Shown in pieces: positions 14,361-24,300 of a DNA stretch of 48,890 bases. The stretch is from positions 1-48,890 of the forward strand of contig CATLAK010000023.1 of the NCBI GenBank assembly GCA_949878435.1. The letters are read 5' to 3'. The position numbers and the translations under genes are program-made. This DNA is from an uncultured Lachnospiraceae bacterium (GTDB taxonomy: Bacteria; Bacillota; Clostridia; Lachnospirales; Lachnospiraceae). The notes under the pieces were generated by a model. The model had not been told where the DNA came from, did not search any database, and saw only the letters and a list, made by a program, of their open reading frames with translations. How positions within the stretch are numbered: position 1 is the stretch's first letter; each line of letters begins with the position of its first letter.

Positions 14361-14552
14361 TAAATGCCGCAATCAGTGTGTCCAATGCTATGCGGTATAT
14401 TTCACCCCCATTGTGGCTCAGTATAATGGAGCTGTTTCCAAGATGCTCGTGCTGTGTCACCGTCTTGATGATGGTGTCTACGCTATAGTCCTTCCAATCA
14501 AGGAAATATACGTCCCACTGTATGGTGTAATATCCGCAGTCCTTTGTCTACG
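14361..14552 (-). pseudogene. Fragment of a polysaccharide deacetylase gene
   Basis: About 190 bp matching 16868-17060, the 3' half of the intact deacetylase at 16776-17624, at roughly 80-85% identity by eye, in the same orientation. Examples shared exactly are CTGTGTCACCGTCTTGATGA and TATCCGCAGTCCTTTG. It carries substitutions and indels and has no start or stop. The two copies lie on either side of thrS and its T-box. Confidence 0.8.
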
Positions 14553-14627
14553 GCGGAAGTAATTCTTGCCCTGGCGGCGGTGGTTACATTGGTGGGAATT
14601 TCCCGGAAACTGTGGTTCATAGTCTGC

Positions 14628-16403
14628 TCACTTTTCAACCTGCCCACCTCGCTTTACCAAATTGACCGCTTGTTCAATACTCATTTCTCCCATGTCCTGT
14701 TTATCAATCTGTGCATCTCTTTGTCTTACGGATACAGACATATTATTTTTCTCATTTTCGCCTATAATGATCATATATGGCACTTTATCCATGCGTGCTT
14801 CACGAATCTTATATCCAAGTTTTTCGCTTCTGGCATCCACTTCTGCCCGGATATCATTTTCTTTCAGCACCTCCTCAATTTTCTCGGCATAATCATTATA
14901 TTTATCTGAGACAGGAAGAACCTTGACCTGTACAGGTGCAATCCACGTTGGAAATTTCCCCGCATAATGTTCCAGTAAAATACCAATAAAACGCTCTATC
15001 GAACCGAACACAACTCTGTGCAGCATGACCGGACGATGTTTCTCTCCATCTGCCCCGATATAATCAATGTCAAATCTTTGAGGCAGCTGGAAGTCGAGCT
15101 GGATCGTTCCGCATTGCCACGTTCTGCCTATGGAATCTCTTAAATGAAAATCAAGTTTCGGTCCATAAAATGCGCCGTCTCCTTCATTTACTGCATAGGA
15201 CTTGCCCATTCCCTGCACTGCTTTTTCCAAAGCTTCCGTAGCAAGCTGCCAATCCTCATCACTTCCTATGGAATGCTCTGGTCTCGTCGACAATTCTATT
15301 TCATACGAAAAACCAAACTTCCGGTAAACTTCATCAATAAGACGCATGACACCCTGTATCTCATCCATCACCTGATCTTCTCTCATAAAAATATGCGCGT
15401 CATCCTGCGTAAATGAGCGTACTCTCATGAGACCATGTAATGTTCCCGACCTTTCCTTGCGATGCACAAGTCCTAATTCTCCCATCCGTATGGGAAGCTC
15501 CTTATATGACCTGGGTTCCAGTTTATACACCAGCATTCCGCCCGGGCAGCTCATTGGTTTGATTGCATAATCATCATCTTCAACCTTAAGGGAGTACATG
15601 GCATCTCTATAAAAATCCCAATGACCAGATGTCTCCCAAAGCCTTCTTTCCAACATAATAGGCGTAGAAATTTCAACATATCCTTCCCTGCGATGGATCT
15701 TCCTCCAATAATCAATCAACAGGTTCTTCAATATCATTCCCTTGGGCAGAAATACGGGTAAGCCTGGTCCCTCATCAAAAATCGTAAATATTCCCAGTTC
15801 CTTGCCCAATTTTCTGTGGTCTCTTGCTTTTGCCTCTTCGACCATATGCAAATATTCATCTAATTGCGCCGCTTTTGGAAAAGATATACCATAAATCCTT
15901 GTAAGCATTTGATTTTTTTCGCTGCCTTTCCAATAGGCTCCAGCCACCGACAATAACTTAACCGCTTTAATCTGACACACATTAGAAATATGCGGACCTG
16001 CACAAAACTCTTCATATTCTCCCTGCTTATAGAAACTGATTGGTTCCGTATCATTCAGTTCCCGAATCAGCTCAATTTTATATTTTTCACCTGCATTCTC
16101 CATAAACTTAAGAGCTTCCTCCTTTGACTTCTCATAAACCTGCAGGGAGATAGATTCCCTTATAATCTTTCGCATTTCCGCTTCAATCGTCTTTAGATGC
16201 TCTTCTGAAAGGGGAAATTCAAACTGAAAATCGTAATAAAATCCATTTTCAATTGCCGGACCAATGGCACACTTCGTTTCCGGATATAAACGTTTTACAG
16301 CCTGTGCAAGTACATGTGCGCTCGTATGCCAAAATGCCTTTTTGCCCTCCTGTTCTTCAAAGTTTACTTCTACAATTTCTCCATTTTTTCGTAGAACCTT
16401 CAT
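14628..16403 (-). CDS. thrS: Threonyl-tRNA synthetase lacking the TGS domain
   Basis: About 591 residues, compared with 630-645 for the usual enzyme: the ~60-residue N-terminal TGS domain is missing. The editing domain is present (HTSAH near residue 30, and CAGPH) and so is the class II catalytic core: MSCPGGM, motif 2 HRKERSGTLHGLMRVRSF, zinc-type ligands in SCPGG, DDAHIF and MLHRVVFGS, then an anticodon-binding domain. It charges tRNA-Thr with threonine and edits Ser-tRNA-Thr. The long frame begins at 16475 inside the T-box terminator; the ATG at 16403 has AAAGGAG and is right. Threonine limitation should raise expression through the T-box leader. It may be a second, stress-type copy; whether a full-length thrS exists elsewhere cannot be told. 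Confidence 0.93.
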   Translation of the reverse strand: MKVLRKNGEIVEVNFEEQEGKKAFWHTSAHVLAQAVKRLYPETKCAIGPAIENGFYYDFQFEFPLSEEHLKTIEAEMRKIIRESISLQVYEKSKEEALKFMENAGEKYKIELIRELNDTEPISFYKQGEYEEFCAGPHISNVCQIKAVKLLSVAGAYWKGSEKNQMLTRIYGISFPKAAQLDEYLHMVEEAKARDHRKLGKELGIFTIFDEGPGLPVFLPKGMILKNLLIDYWRKIHRREGYVEISTPIMLERRLWETSGHWDFYRDAMYSLKVEDDDYAIKPMSCPGGMLVYKLEPRSYKELPIRMGELGLVHRKERSGTLHGLMRVRSFTQDDAHIFMREDQVMDEIQGVMRLIDEVYRKFGFSYEIELSTRPEHSIGSDEDWQLATEALEKAVQGMGKSYAVNEGDGAFYGPKLDFHLRDSIGRTWQCGTIQLDFQLPQRFDIDYIGADGEKHRPVMLHRVVFGSIERFIGILLEHYAGKFPTWIAPVQVKVLPVSDKYNDYAEKIEEVLKENDIRAEVDARSEKLGYKIREARMDKVPYMIIIGENEKNNMSVSVRQRDAQIDKQDMGEMSIEQAVNLVKRGGQVEK

Positions 16404-16451
16404 AATTTGTTGCTCCTTTCTCTTTTCTGCTTTATCTATTTGGCAACAACA

Positions 16452-16701
16452 TAAGAAAAGCACCCATAAGACCATGATTACATAGTCCTAAGGGTGCGCT
16501 TAGCACGGTTCCACCTTAACTTTTCACTTCAGATTCCATCAAATCCTATCCTTTAACGCAGGTATACGGTAACGCTTACTCCTTTCAGCATTACAGCTCT
16601 GGAATGGTTTTCGTCTAATTTCCACATAAACAGCTTCCACCAAGTGCTATTCTCTCTGGATGTTTCCAACTAAACTACTCTTTTCCGTCATCGCTTTTCT
16701 T
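16452..16701 (-). promoter_or_regulatory. T-box riboswitch leader of thrS
   Basis: The minus strand carries the T-box sequence AAGGTGGAACCGTGC (16503-16517), which pairs with the tRNA acceptor end, followed by a terminator hairpin GCACCC/GGGTGC (16460-16497) and TTTTCTT. Upstream, from about 16701, a long Stem I-like region contains GATGACGGAAAAGAGTA and AGAGAGAATAG. A candidate Thr specifier ACC lies at 16561-16563 in TATACCTGCG, but I cannot place the specifier loop with certainty. Uncharged tRNA-Thr should stabilise the antiterminator and let thrS be transcribed. Confidence 0.9.
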
Positions 16702-16715
16702 ATGTTATTAACCGG

Positions 16716-16744
16716 ATTTTATCACGGCTTTTTTATTCTGTCAA
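16716..16744 (-). promoter_or_regulatory. Promoter of the thrS T-box transcript
   Basis: On the minus strand TTGACA (16739-16744), 17 nt spacer, TAAAAT (16716-16721), just upstream of the T-box Stem I. Confidence 0.8.
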
Positions 16745-16775
16745 CTTCTAATCAACAGCCTGAAATTTGTGTAAA

Positions 16776-17624
16776 TTAATTTTTAATCTGCCGTCCTTCA
16801 TGGTTCATATGGTATTTATCCCGATAGATCAGTTCCGAAATGGGTACAAAAGTATACCCTTCATTTTTTAATGTAGCAATCAGGGTATCCAATGCCTGCG
16901 CTGTGTATTTCGCCCCATTGTGGCACAGGATGATGGAGCCGTTTCCAAGATGTTTGTGCTGTGTCACCGTCTTGATGATGGAGTCTACGCCATAGTCCTT
17001 CCAGTCAAGGGAATCTACATCCCACTGTATGGTATAATATCCGCAGTCCTTTGCCACATTCACCACTGCATTGTCATAATCCCCGTAAGGCGGTCTGAAC
17101 AAAAACATATCATAGCCGGTCAGCTCCTGCACCTTAGTGTGCACCTGCATCAGTTCTTCCTTTTTCTCCTCATCCGACAGCTGGCTCATATTTTTATGAT
17201 TTTCGCTGTGATTTCCCAAGTCGTGTCCGGCGGCAAGAATGGCTTTCACGTCATCCGGGTAGCTTTCCACCCATCCGCCCGTCATAAAAAAGGTTACATG
17301 GACATCATGTTTTTTCAAGATTTCCAGAATTTTTGCCGTGTCCTCATTTCCCCAAGCGGCATCAAAGGAAAGCGCAATCTTTTTGTCCTGTGTCTCCACG
17401 CAGTAAATCGGCAGTTCCCGACCGTCTACGCTGTTGCTCACCGTCACACTTTCCCCTGCCACTACAAGTATCCCCCTCAGCACAGCAAACGCGGCAAGCG
17501 CAAAGGCTCCATACTTAATCCCTAAAATCACTCTCTGCTTCGCATACTCTTCTCCGCTCTGCCCTTCTTGCCGCGGAGGAAAAATCCTAATCAACTGCTT
17601 TACTTTTTCTATGTACTTCTTCAT
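16776..17624 (-). CDS. Polysaccharide deacetylase (NodB-like, membrane-anchored)
   Basis: About 282 residues. One membrane segment (about residues 36-55, after a basic cytoplasmic start) is followed by a NodB domain: SFDAAWGNEDT in place of TFDDGP (D binds metal), HSENH (two metal-binding His), RPPYGDY, and SIILCHN near the end. The SFDAAWG form is typical of the PdaB-like branch. It should remove acetyl groups from peptidoglycan or another cell-surface polymer, outside the membrane. I start at ATG 17624, which has AGGTG upstream, rather than the GTG at 17633. A degraded partial copy lies 2.3 kb downstream on the other side of thrS. Confidence 0.9.
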   Translation of the reverse strand: MKKYIEKVKQLIRIFPPRQEGQSGEEYAKQRVILGIKYGAFALAAFAVLRGILVVAGESVTVSNSVDGRELPIYCVETQDKKIALSFDAAWGNEDTAKILEILKKHDVHVTFFMTGGWVESYPDDVKAILAAGHDLGNHSENHKNMSQLSDEEKKEELMQVHTKVQELTGYDMFLFRPPYGDYDNAVVNVAKDCGYYTIQWDVDSLDWKDYGVDSIIKTVTQHKHLGNGSIILCHNGAKYTAQALDTLIATLKNEGYTFVPISELIYRDKYHMNHEGRQIKN

Positions 17625-17712
17625 AGTAAACACCTGCCATAAATGTTGTTACAGTTTATGACAGGTGAGTTTGGACATATGCATATCTTTGCGCCTTCCC
17701 GGCTTGTCTGCA

Positions 17713-19350
17713 TTATTTTTCTCTCAGATACATTCTGGCTTCATAAGGGCGCAGAATGGTCATCTGGCTGGTCTCCTTATAATTGCCGATCAGCAGTTTC
17801 ATAGACGCCATGCGTTCTTCCAACGGACAGCTTACCGTCTTATCGAAGAAATTGCAGACAACCAAAAGTTCCGCCGTATCATCCTCACGGACATAAGCAA
17901 ATATGGCTTCATCCTCCTTAAGCAGCATCTGGAAATTGCCCTCCATAAACACAGGATACTCTTTGCGCAAGCGAATCAGTTCTTTATAGCATCCGAAAAT
18001 GGAATCTTCATCCTCCACCTGCTCTGCCGCATTGATCTCCTTGTAATTGGGATTGATCTTTATCCAAGGCTCCCCCCCTGTAAATCCCGCATTTTCCTCT
18101 GCATTCCATTGCATCGGGGTCCTTGCATTATCCCGGCTTTTTGCATGGATAGAACGCATAAGTTCTTCCTGCGCAAATCCTTTTTCCAGGCGCTCCTTAT
18201 ATACATTTAAGGTTTCGATATCCCGGTACTCCGCTATATCATACGCAACATTGGTCATTCCCAATTCTTCGCCCTGGTAAATATATGGCGTTCCCTGCAT
18301 CCCGTGCAAAAGGATTGCCAGCATCTTTGCCGATTCTACCCGATATTTCCCATCATTCCCCCAACGGGAAACGATTCTGGGCAGATCATGGTTGTCCCAG
18401 AAAAGACTGTTCCATCCTTTTTGGTAAAGTTCCGTCTGCCAACGTCCAAACACCTCTTTCAGCCTCATAAACGGCAGCGGCGCCAAATCCCATTTTTCCT
18501 TTCCTTCTACCTGATCCAGGCAGATATGCTCAAACTGGAAGACCATGGATAACTCGCTGTTGTCTGGATTGCTGTACAGCTTTGCCAGTTCCGTCGTTGC
18601 TCCCCATGTTTCCCCCACTGTCACCAGATCAGCCTTCTGGAAGGTCTCCCTGCTCAGTTCTCTTAAATATTCATGAAGACGGGGTCCATTGTTGGTAATC
18701 CGCTTGTCCGGTTCTTTCGCTATCTGGTCGATTACATCCAGTCGGAACCCTCCCACGCCCTTGCCGATCCACCAGTTGATCATATCATAGATTTCCTGGC
18801 GCAGTCTGGGATTCTCCCAGTTTAAATCCGGCTGTTTTACGGAAAACTGATGGAAATAATACTGCTGCAGTTCCGGAACCCATTCCCATGCCGAACCGCC
18901 GAAGGTCGCCCGCATATCATTGGGGGGAACCCCTTCCTTTCCGTCACGCCAGACATAATAATCATGGTAAGGATTTTCCCTGCTCTTTTTTGCCTCCTGA
19001 AACCAGCGATGCTCATCCGAGGAGTGATTCAATACCAGATCCATAATAATGCGGATATCTCGCTTTTTCGCTTCTTTAATCAGCTCCTCCATATCCTCCA
19101 GCGTGCCGAACATAGGATCAATATCCTGATAATCAGAAATATCATACCCATTGTCATCCTGTGGGGACTTACATACTGGAGAGAGCCAGATTGCATTGAT
19201 TCCCAGGTTTTCCAGATAATCAAGTTTAGAAATGATTCCCTGCAGATCTCCTATTCCATCGTTATTACTATCAGAGAAACTACGCGGGTAAATCTGATAA
19301 ATCACCGCGCTCTTCCACCATTTATTTTTATTTTCTTTCATGATATCCAT
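17713..19350 (-). CDS. GH13 oligo-1,6-glucosidase / alpha-glucosidase
   Basis: 545 residues, complete GH13_31-type enzyme: WWKSAVIYQIYPRSFSDSNNDG at the start, DLVLNHSSDEH, nucleophile D205 in GFRLDVI, acid/base E247 in VGETWG and D322 in DNHDLPR. The residue after the nucleophile is valine, which in this subfamily goes with alpha-1,6 specificity (isomaltase, dextran glucosidase), so isomaltooligosaccharides are the likely substrate. No signal peptide: cytoplasmic. Two ATGs (19350 and 19341) are possible; AAGGAG is 11 nt before the first. It stands alone, without a transporter or regulator next to it. Confidence 0.92.
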   Translation of the reverse strand: MDIMKENKNKWWKSAVIYQIYPRSFSDSNNDGIGDLQGIISKLDYLENLGINAIWLSPVCKSPQDDNGYDISDYQDIDPMFGTLEDMEELIKEAKKRDIRIIMDLVLNHSSDEHRWFQEAKKSRENPYHDYYVWRDGKEGVPPNDMRATFGGSAWEWVPELQQYYFHQFSVKQPDLNWENPRLRQEIYDMINWWIGKGVGGFRLDVIDQIAKEPDKRITNNGPRLHEYLRELSRETFQKADLVTVGETWGATTELAKLYSNPDNSELSMVFQFEHICLDQVEGKEKWDLAPLPFMRLKEVFGRWQTELYQKGWNSLFWDNHDLPRIVSRWGNDGKYRVESAKMLAILLHGMQGTPYIYQGEELGMTNVAYDIAEYRDIETLNVYKERLEKGFAQEELMRSIHAKSRDNARTPMQWNAEENAGFTGGEPWIKINPNYKEINAAEQVEDEDSIFGCYKELIRLRKEYPVFMEGNFQMLLKEDEAIFAYVREDDTAELLVVCNFFDKTVSCPLEERMASMKLLIGNYKETSQMTILRPYEARMYLREK

Positions 19351-19521
19351 TCCTTACCGTTCTCCTTCTTTTTTCATTCATAATACCATGGCGGATGGCA
19401 TCAAGCAATCCCTTGATTCCTTCCGCTGCTGTGATGAAAATTTTGTACAAACTTCAAAATATGTATGTTATATAATCCCTTTTTCTGTTAAAATAAAATA
19501 AAAGGGCACGGGGTGGGGAAT

Positions 19522-21270
19522 ATGACACACAAAGAACGCGCTGATCAATTGTTACATCAGCAATATCACTGTTCACAGGCATTATTCGGAGCATTCGCAC
19601 AGGACTTAGGGCTGGATTTAAAGACTGCGCTTAAAATCAGCACCTGTTTCGGCGGAGGCATGCGCCAGGGGGGAACCTGCGGCTGTATCACTGCTGCCTT
19701 GCTGGTACTGGGGATGGCGCTGGGCTTTCATGACCCGCTGGATCGTGAACTGGAAGTCTATGGGAACAAGAAAACGGATGAATTTATCCGCCGTTTCACT
19801 GCAAAAATGGACGGAATGACCAACTGCCGGGATATTTTGGGCAAAGACATCTCTAAACCACAGGAACTTGCCATCATCCGCAAAGACGGGCTGATTTTCC
19901 AAAAGTGTCCAAGAGCAATCAACATCAGCATCGAACTCTTAGAGGATATGCTTAAAGACCACTTAAAGTATGTGACCGAAAACAATATCAGCCTGAAAGA
20001 TATCCCTGATAATGACATGCAGAGTATCCTCAAAAAAATTGCTAAGATCCGCCATTTTAGAAGAAATGTAAACCAGCTTTTGTATTCCTCCACCCGCGAA
20101 ATCGGCTTTATTCAATTTGATATCCGGAAATTTAAAATCATCAATGATTTATACGGTGAAAAATTCGGCGACGAGATTCTGGACTTTATCGAAAAACAAT
20201 TGCAGGAAATGTGCCAGGGAAACCAATTTTTTGTCAATCTGTCAAGCGACGTTTTCATGATTGTCATGGAATATAACTTGGAAGAGGAACTTGAGGCTTT
20301 CATCCATCTGCTGGAGCACAGAATCAGCATCTTTAAAAGTGTCAAGCTCCAAACTGTTTACGGCGTATATACGGTAGACGACAGAAATATGGAAATGCGG
20401 CAGATGGAAGACCGTGCCTCCATGGCGAGAAAAGCTGCCAAACAAAACCTTTTAAGCAATATCTCATTTTACAAAGAGCAGTTTAAAGAATCCCTGTACA
20501 ACAGGAAATTCATTGAAGAAAATATGCAGGCTGCAATTATGGATAGGCAGTTCAAGATGTACCTTCAGCCTAAATACAGCATTACCAAAAATGAGATTAT
20601 AGGAGCAGAAGCGCTTGTAAGATGGCAGCATCCTGAACGCGGCATGATTTACCCCAACGAGTTTATCCCCATCATTGAAGAAAATGGCTTCATAAAGAAG
20701 TTGGACTATTATATGTGGGAGGAAGTGTGCCGCTTTATCAAAAAATGTCTGCTTGACAACGTAGCCTGCTGTCCGATTTCCGTAAATGTTTCCAGGATCC
20801 ATCTTCAGAATGATGACTGTATATATGTGCTCTCTGAACTAATCAAGAGATATGACATCCCCAAAAGCTTATTGGAATTAGAAATCACCGAAACGGTTGA
20901 CGACCCGCAGGTAAGCATGATGGCGCTGCATCTGAAAGAAATCGGTTATACCTTATTGATGGACGACTTTGGAAGCGGCTATTCCTCGCTGAACATCCTT
21001 TTGGAAACGCCTTTTGACATGATCAAGCTGGATAAAAAGTTCGTAGAAAATATGATGGTATCAAGCAAGGGAAGGATTATCCTTGAACAGGTCGTTCTAA
21101 TGGCAAACCAGCTGAATCTGGGAATTCTTGCAGAAGGAGTCGAGACAAAGGAACAAATTGAACAGTTAAAACGTATGGGCTGCGACCAGGTACAGGGGTT
21201 TTATTATGCCAGACCCATGCCGAACGAAGCATTCTTCACCCTGCTTGAAAAGCAGAATCGGCAGGCATGA
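19522..21270 (+). CDS. C_GCAxxG_C_C domain fused to degenerate GGDEF and EAL domains
   Basis: 582 residues from ATG 19522 (GGGGTGGGG is the ribosome binding site; an in-frame GTG lies 3 codons earlier). Residues 1-110 are a C_GCAxxG_C_C-type domain with C17, C42, C53, C55 and C102 (CFGGGM..GGTCGCITAALLVLG, then NCRDILG), a family of unknown, probably redox or metal, function. Residues about 185-320 are GGDEF-like, but the signature is LSSDVF, so no cyclase activity is expected. Residues about 335-575 are an EAL domain with catalytic residues intact: E363 in AEALVRW, SVNVSR, ELEITE, the DD pair (481-482) in MDDFGSG, DKKF, EGVET and QGFYYARP. It is therefore a likely cyclic-di-GMP phosphodiesterase with an unusual sensor. 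No membrane segment. Confidence 0.9.
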   Translation: MTHKERADQLLHQQYHCSQALFGAFAQDLGLDLKTALKISTCFGGGMRQGGTCGCITAALLVLGMALGFHDPLDRELEVYGNKKTDEFIRRFTAKMDGMTNCRDILGKDISKPQELAIIRKDGLIFQKCPRAINISIELLEDMLKDHLKYVTENNISLKDIPDNDMQSILKKIAKIRHFRRNVNQLLYSSTREIGFIQFDIRKFKIINDLYGEKFGDEILDFIEKQLQEMCQGNQFFVNLSSDVFMIVMEYNLEEELEAFIHLLEHRISIFKSVKLQTVYGVYTVDDRNMEMRQMEDRASMARKAAKQNLLSNISFYKEQFKESLYNRKFIEENMQAAIMDRQFKMYLQPKYSITKNEIIGAEALVRWQHPERGMIYPNEFIPIIEENGFIKKLDYYMWEEVCRFIKKCLLDNVACCPISVNVSRIHLQNDDCIYVLSELIKRYDIPKSLLELEITETVDDPQVSMMALHLKEIGYTLLMDDFGSGYSSLNILLETPFDMIKLDKKFVENMMVSSKGRIILEQVVLMANQLNLGILAEGVETKEQIEQLKRMGCDQVQGFYYARPMPNEAFFTLLEKQNRQA

Positions 21271-21295
21271 ACCCCTTTCATAAAAGGATTTTAGT

Positions 21296-21332
21296 AAAAG
21301 GGACAGTGGATTTTCCGCCGTCCCTTTTCTTA
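21296..21332. terminator. Bidirectional terminator between the EAL gene and carB
   Basis: AAAAGGGAC (21296-21304) pairs with GTCCCTTTT (21320-21328), giving a U-tract on both strands for two convergent genes. Confidence 0.85.
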
Positions 21333-21339
21333 CCATTCA

Positions 21340-24300
21340 TTATTTGTCATGAATCTCGCTGTGCAGCTCCTGAAGGGATTTAAGCGCTCCGCTCTCATGG
21401 GTCTTCACATAGTGGATGCCCTCCGCCGCCACCTTTGCCGCAGCAACGGTGGTAATATACGGGGCTTTGGCTTTGATTGCCGCCTTTCTCAAGTAGCTGT
21501 CGTCATAAATGCTGTCCTTGCCCACAGGAGAATTGATGATCAGGTCAAAATCGCCGTTTGTGATCATATCTCCTACATTGGGACGCCCTTCAAAGAGCTT
21601 CTTTGCCTTCACCGCCGGAATCCCTGCCGAATTAATAAGGTCACAGGTTCCGCTGGTGGCAACAATCTTAAATCCATCCCCTGCAAGGCTTCTTGCTACT
21701 TCTACCACTTCATCCTTATCCTTCTTATTGACAGAAATCAATACCGTCCCTTCTAAGGGCAGCTTTGACTGAATCGCTTCCTGCGCCTTAAAGAAGGCTT
21801 CCCCGTAAGATTGGGACAGACCAAGTACCTCTCCTGTGGAACGCATCTCCGGTCCTAAGATGGGATCTACCTCTGGGAACATATTGAAGGGGAAGACGGC
21901 TTCCTTTACTCCGTAATTGGGAATCACCTGTTCCTTTAAATCCCTGATGGGCGAAGGGCGCCCTGTAATTTCAGCAGTAATGATATCTGTCGCCAAAGGC
22001 ACCATGCGGATATTGCACACTTTTGATACCAAAGGCACAGTGCGGGAGGCTCTGGGATTTGCCTCGAGCACAAAGACCTTCCCGTTTTCAATGGCGTACT
22101 GCATGTTCATAAGACCCTTTACATGCATCTCTTCCGCTATTTTCCTTGTATACTCTTTAATCGTCTCCACACTCTCTGCAGGGATATGCACGGAAGGAAT
22201 GATGCAGGCGGAATCGCCGGAATGAATCCCTGCAAGTTCAATATGCTCCATCACAGCCGGCACAAAAGCATGTTCCCCGTTGCTGATGGCATCCGCTTCG
22301 CACTCCAGCGCATGATTCAAGAAGCGGTCGATCAGAATCGGACGATCCGGCGTGACGCCTACTGCCGCATTCATATATTCTGTCATGCTCTCATCATCAT
22401 ACACCACTTCCATGCCTCGTCCGCCTAACACATAGGAAGGACGCACCATCACCGGATAACCAATCCTGCCTGCAATGGAAAGCGCTTCTTCCACCGTGGT
22501 CGCCATGCCCGACTCCGGCATAGGAATCTCAAGTTTTTCCATCATGGCACGGAACTGGTCACGGTCTTCCGCCAGATCTATAACAGAAGGGGACGTCCCC
22601 AGAATCCGCACGCCGTTCTTTTCCAGATCGGATGCAAGGTTTAACGGTGTCTGACCGCCAAATTGTGCAATGACGCCAAGGGGCTTTTCTTTCTTATAAA
22701 TACTCAAAACATCTTCCAGCGTAAGCGGCTCGAAGTACAGCTTATCAGAGGTATCATAGTCGGTAGATACCGTCTCCGGGTTACAATTCACGATGATTGT
22801 CTCAAATCCCAGTTTCTTAAGCGCCATAGCCGCATGTACGCAGCAATAATCAAATTCGATTCCCTGCCCGATACGATTGGGACCTCCGCCCAGAATCATG
22901 ATCTTCGGCTTATCGGTATTTACGCTGCTTTGATCCGGTGCATTATAGGTAGAATAATAGTATGCGCTGTCCTTAGTCCCGCTGACGTGAACCCCTTCCC
23001 ATGCTTCCTCCACCCCTAATGCAATCCGTCTTTCGCGAATCTCGGCTTCTGAAACTTCCAAGAGCTGGCTTAAATATTTATCCGAGAATCCGTCTTTCTT
23101 TGCTGCAATCAGCACCGCATCCTCCGGCAGAGTGCCTTTATATTTGAGAAGCGCTTCCTCTTCTTCCACCAATTCCTTCATCTGTTCGATAAAGTATGCC
23201 TTCACCTTCGTAATTTCATGGATTTCTTCCACCTCAGCGCCTTTGCGCAGCGCCTCGTACATCAAAAAGTGCCGCTCGCTGGACGCTGTGTTCAGCCTTC
23301 TAAGCAGTTCTTCCTTTGATAAGGTGTCAAAATCCTTTGCATGCCCGAGCCCGTAACGCCCTGTCTCAAGAGAGCGGATTGCCTTCTGGAACGCTTCCTT
23401 GTAGGTCTTGCCAATGCTCATGACCTCACCTACCGCACGCATCTGCGTTCCCAGTTTATCCTCCACACCTTTGAATTTTTCAAACGCCCAGCGGGCAAAT
23501 TTGATTACCACATAGTCGCCGTCCGGAACATACCGATCCAACGTGCCATATTTGCCGCAGGGAATATCTTTCAGCGTAAGGCCAGCTGCCAGCATGGCAG
23601 ATACCAAAGCAATCGGAAAACCGGTCGCCTTGGAGGCAAGCGCTGACGATCTTGATGTACGGGGATTGATTTCAATGACAATGATACGGTCGGTTACCGG
23701 ATCATGTGCGAACTGCACATTGGTACCGCCGATAACCTGCACAGATTCCACGATTTTGTATGCCTGTTCCTGCAGTCTTTTTTGGCATTCCTCCGAAATC
23801 GTGAGCATGGGTGCGCTGCAGAAGGAATCTCCTGTATGCACGCCAAGAGGATCGATATTTTCAATAAAGCATACGGTGATGATGTTGTTGTCCGCGTCGC
23901 GCACCACCTCCAGCTCCAGCTCTTCCCATCCAAGGATCGATTCCTCCACCAGAACCTGTCCCACCAGACTTGCCTGGAGCCCTCTGGCACATACGGTCTT
24001 TAGCTCATCTTTATTATAAACCAGACCTCCGCCTGCGCCGCCCATGGTGTAGGCAGGACGGAGCACCACCGGATATCCCAGCTTCTCTGCTATAGAAAGA
24101 GCTTCCTCCACAGAATAGGCAACCTCGCTGCGCGCCATTTCAATCCCCAGCTTATCCATGGTCTTCTTAAATTCAATGCGGTCTTCTCCCCGCTCAATGG
24201 CATCCACCTGCACGCCGATGACCTGGACATTGTATTTCTCCAATATTCCTGCTTTGTTCAGCTCTGCACATAAGTTGAGCCCCGACTGCCCGCCCAGATT

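Noticed and set aside
14544..14909. 121-codon plus-strand open frame starting MSTAEVILALAA
   Set aside because: Mostly antisense to the 3' end of thrS; the short unexplained part (14553-14627) is too small to assign.
16920..17525. 201-codon plus-strand open frame
   Set aside because: Antisense shadow of the polysaccharide deacetylase.
17665..18210. 181-codon plus-strand open frame
   Set aside because: Antisense shadow of the GH13 enzyme with atypical composition and no start signals.
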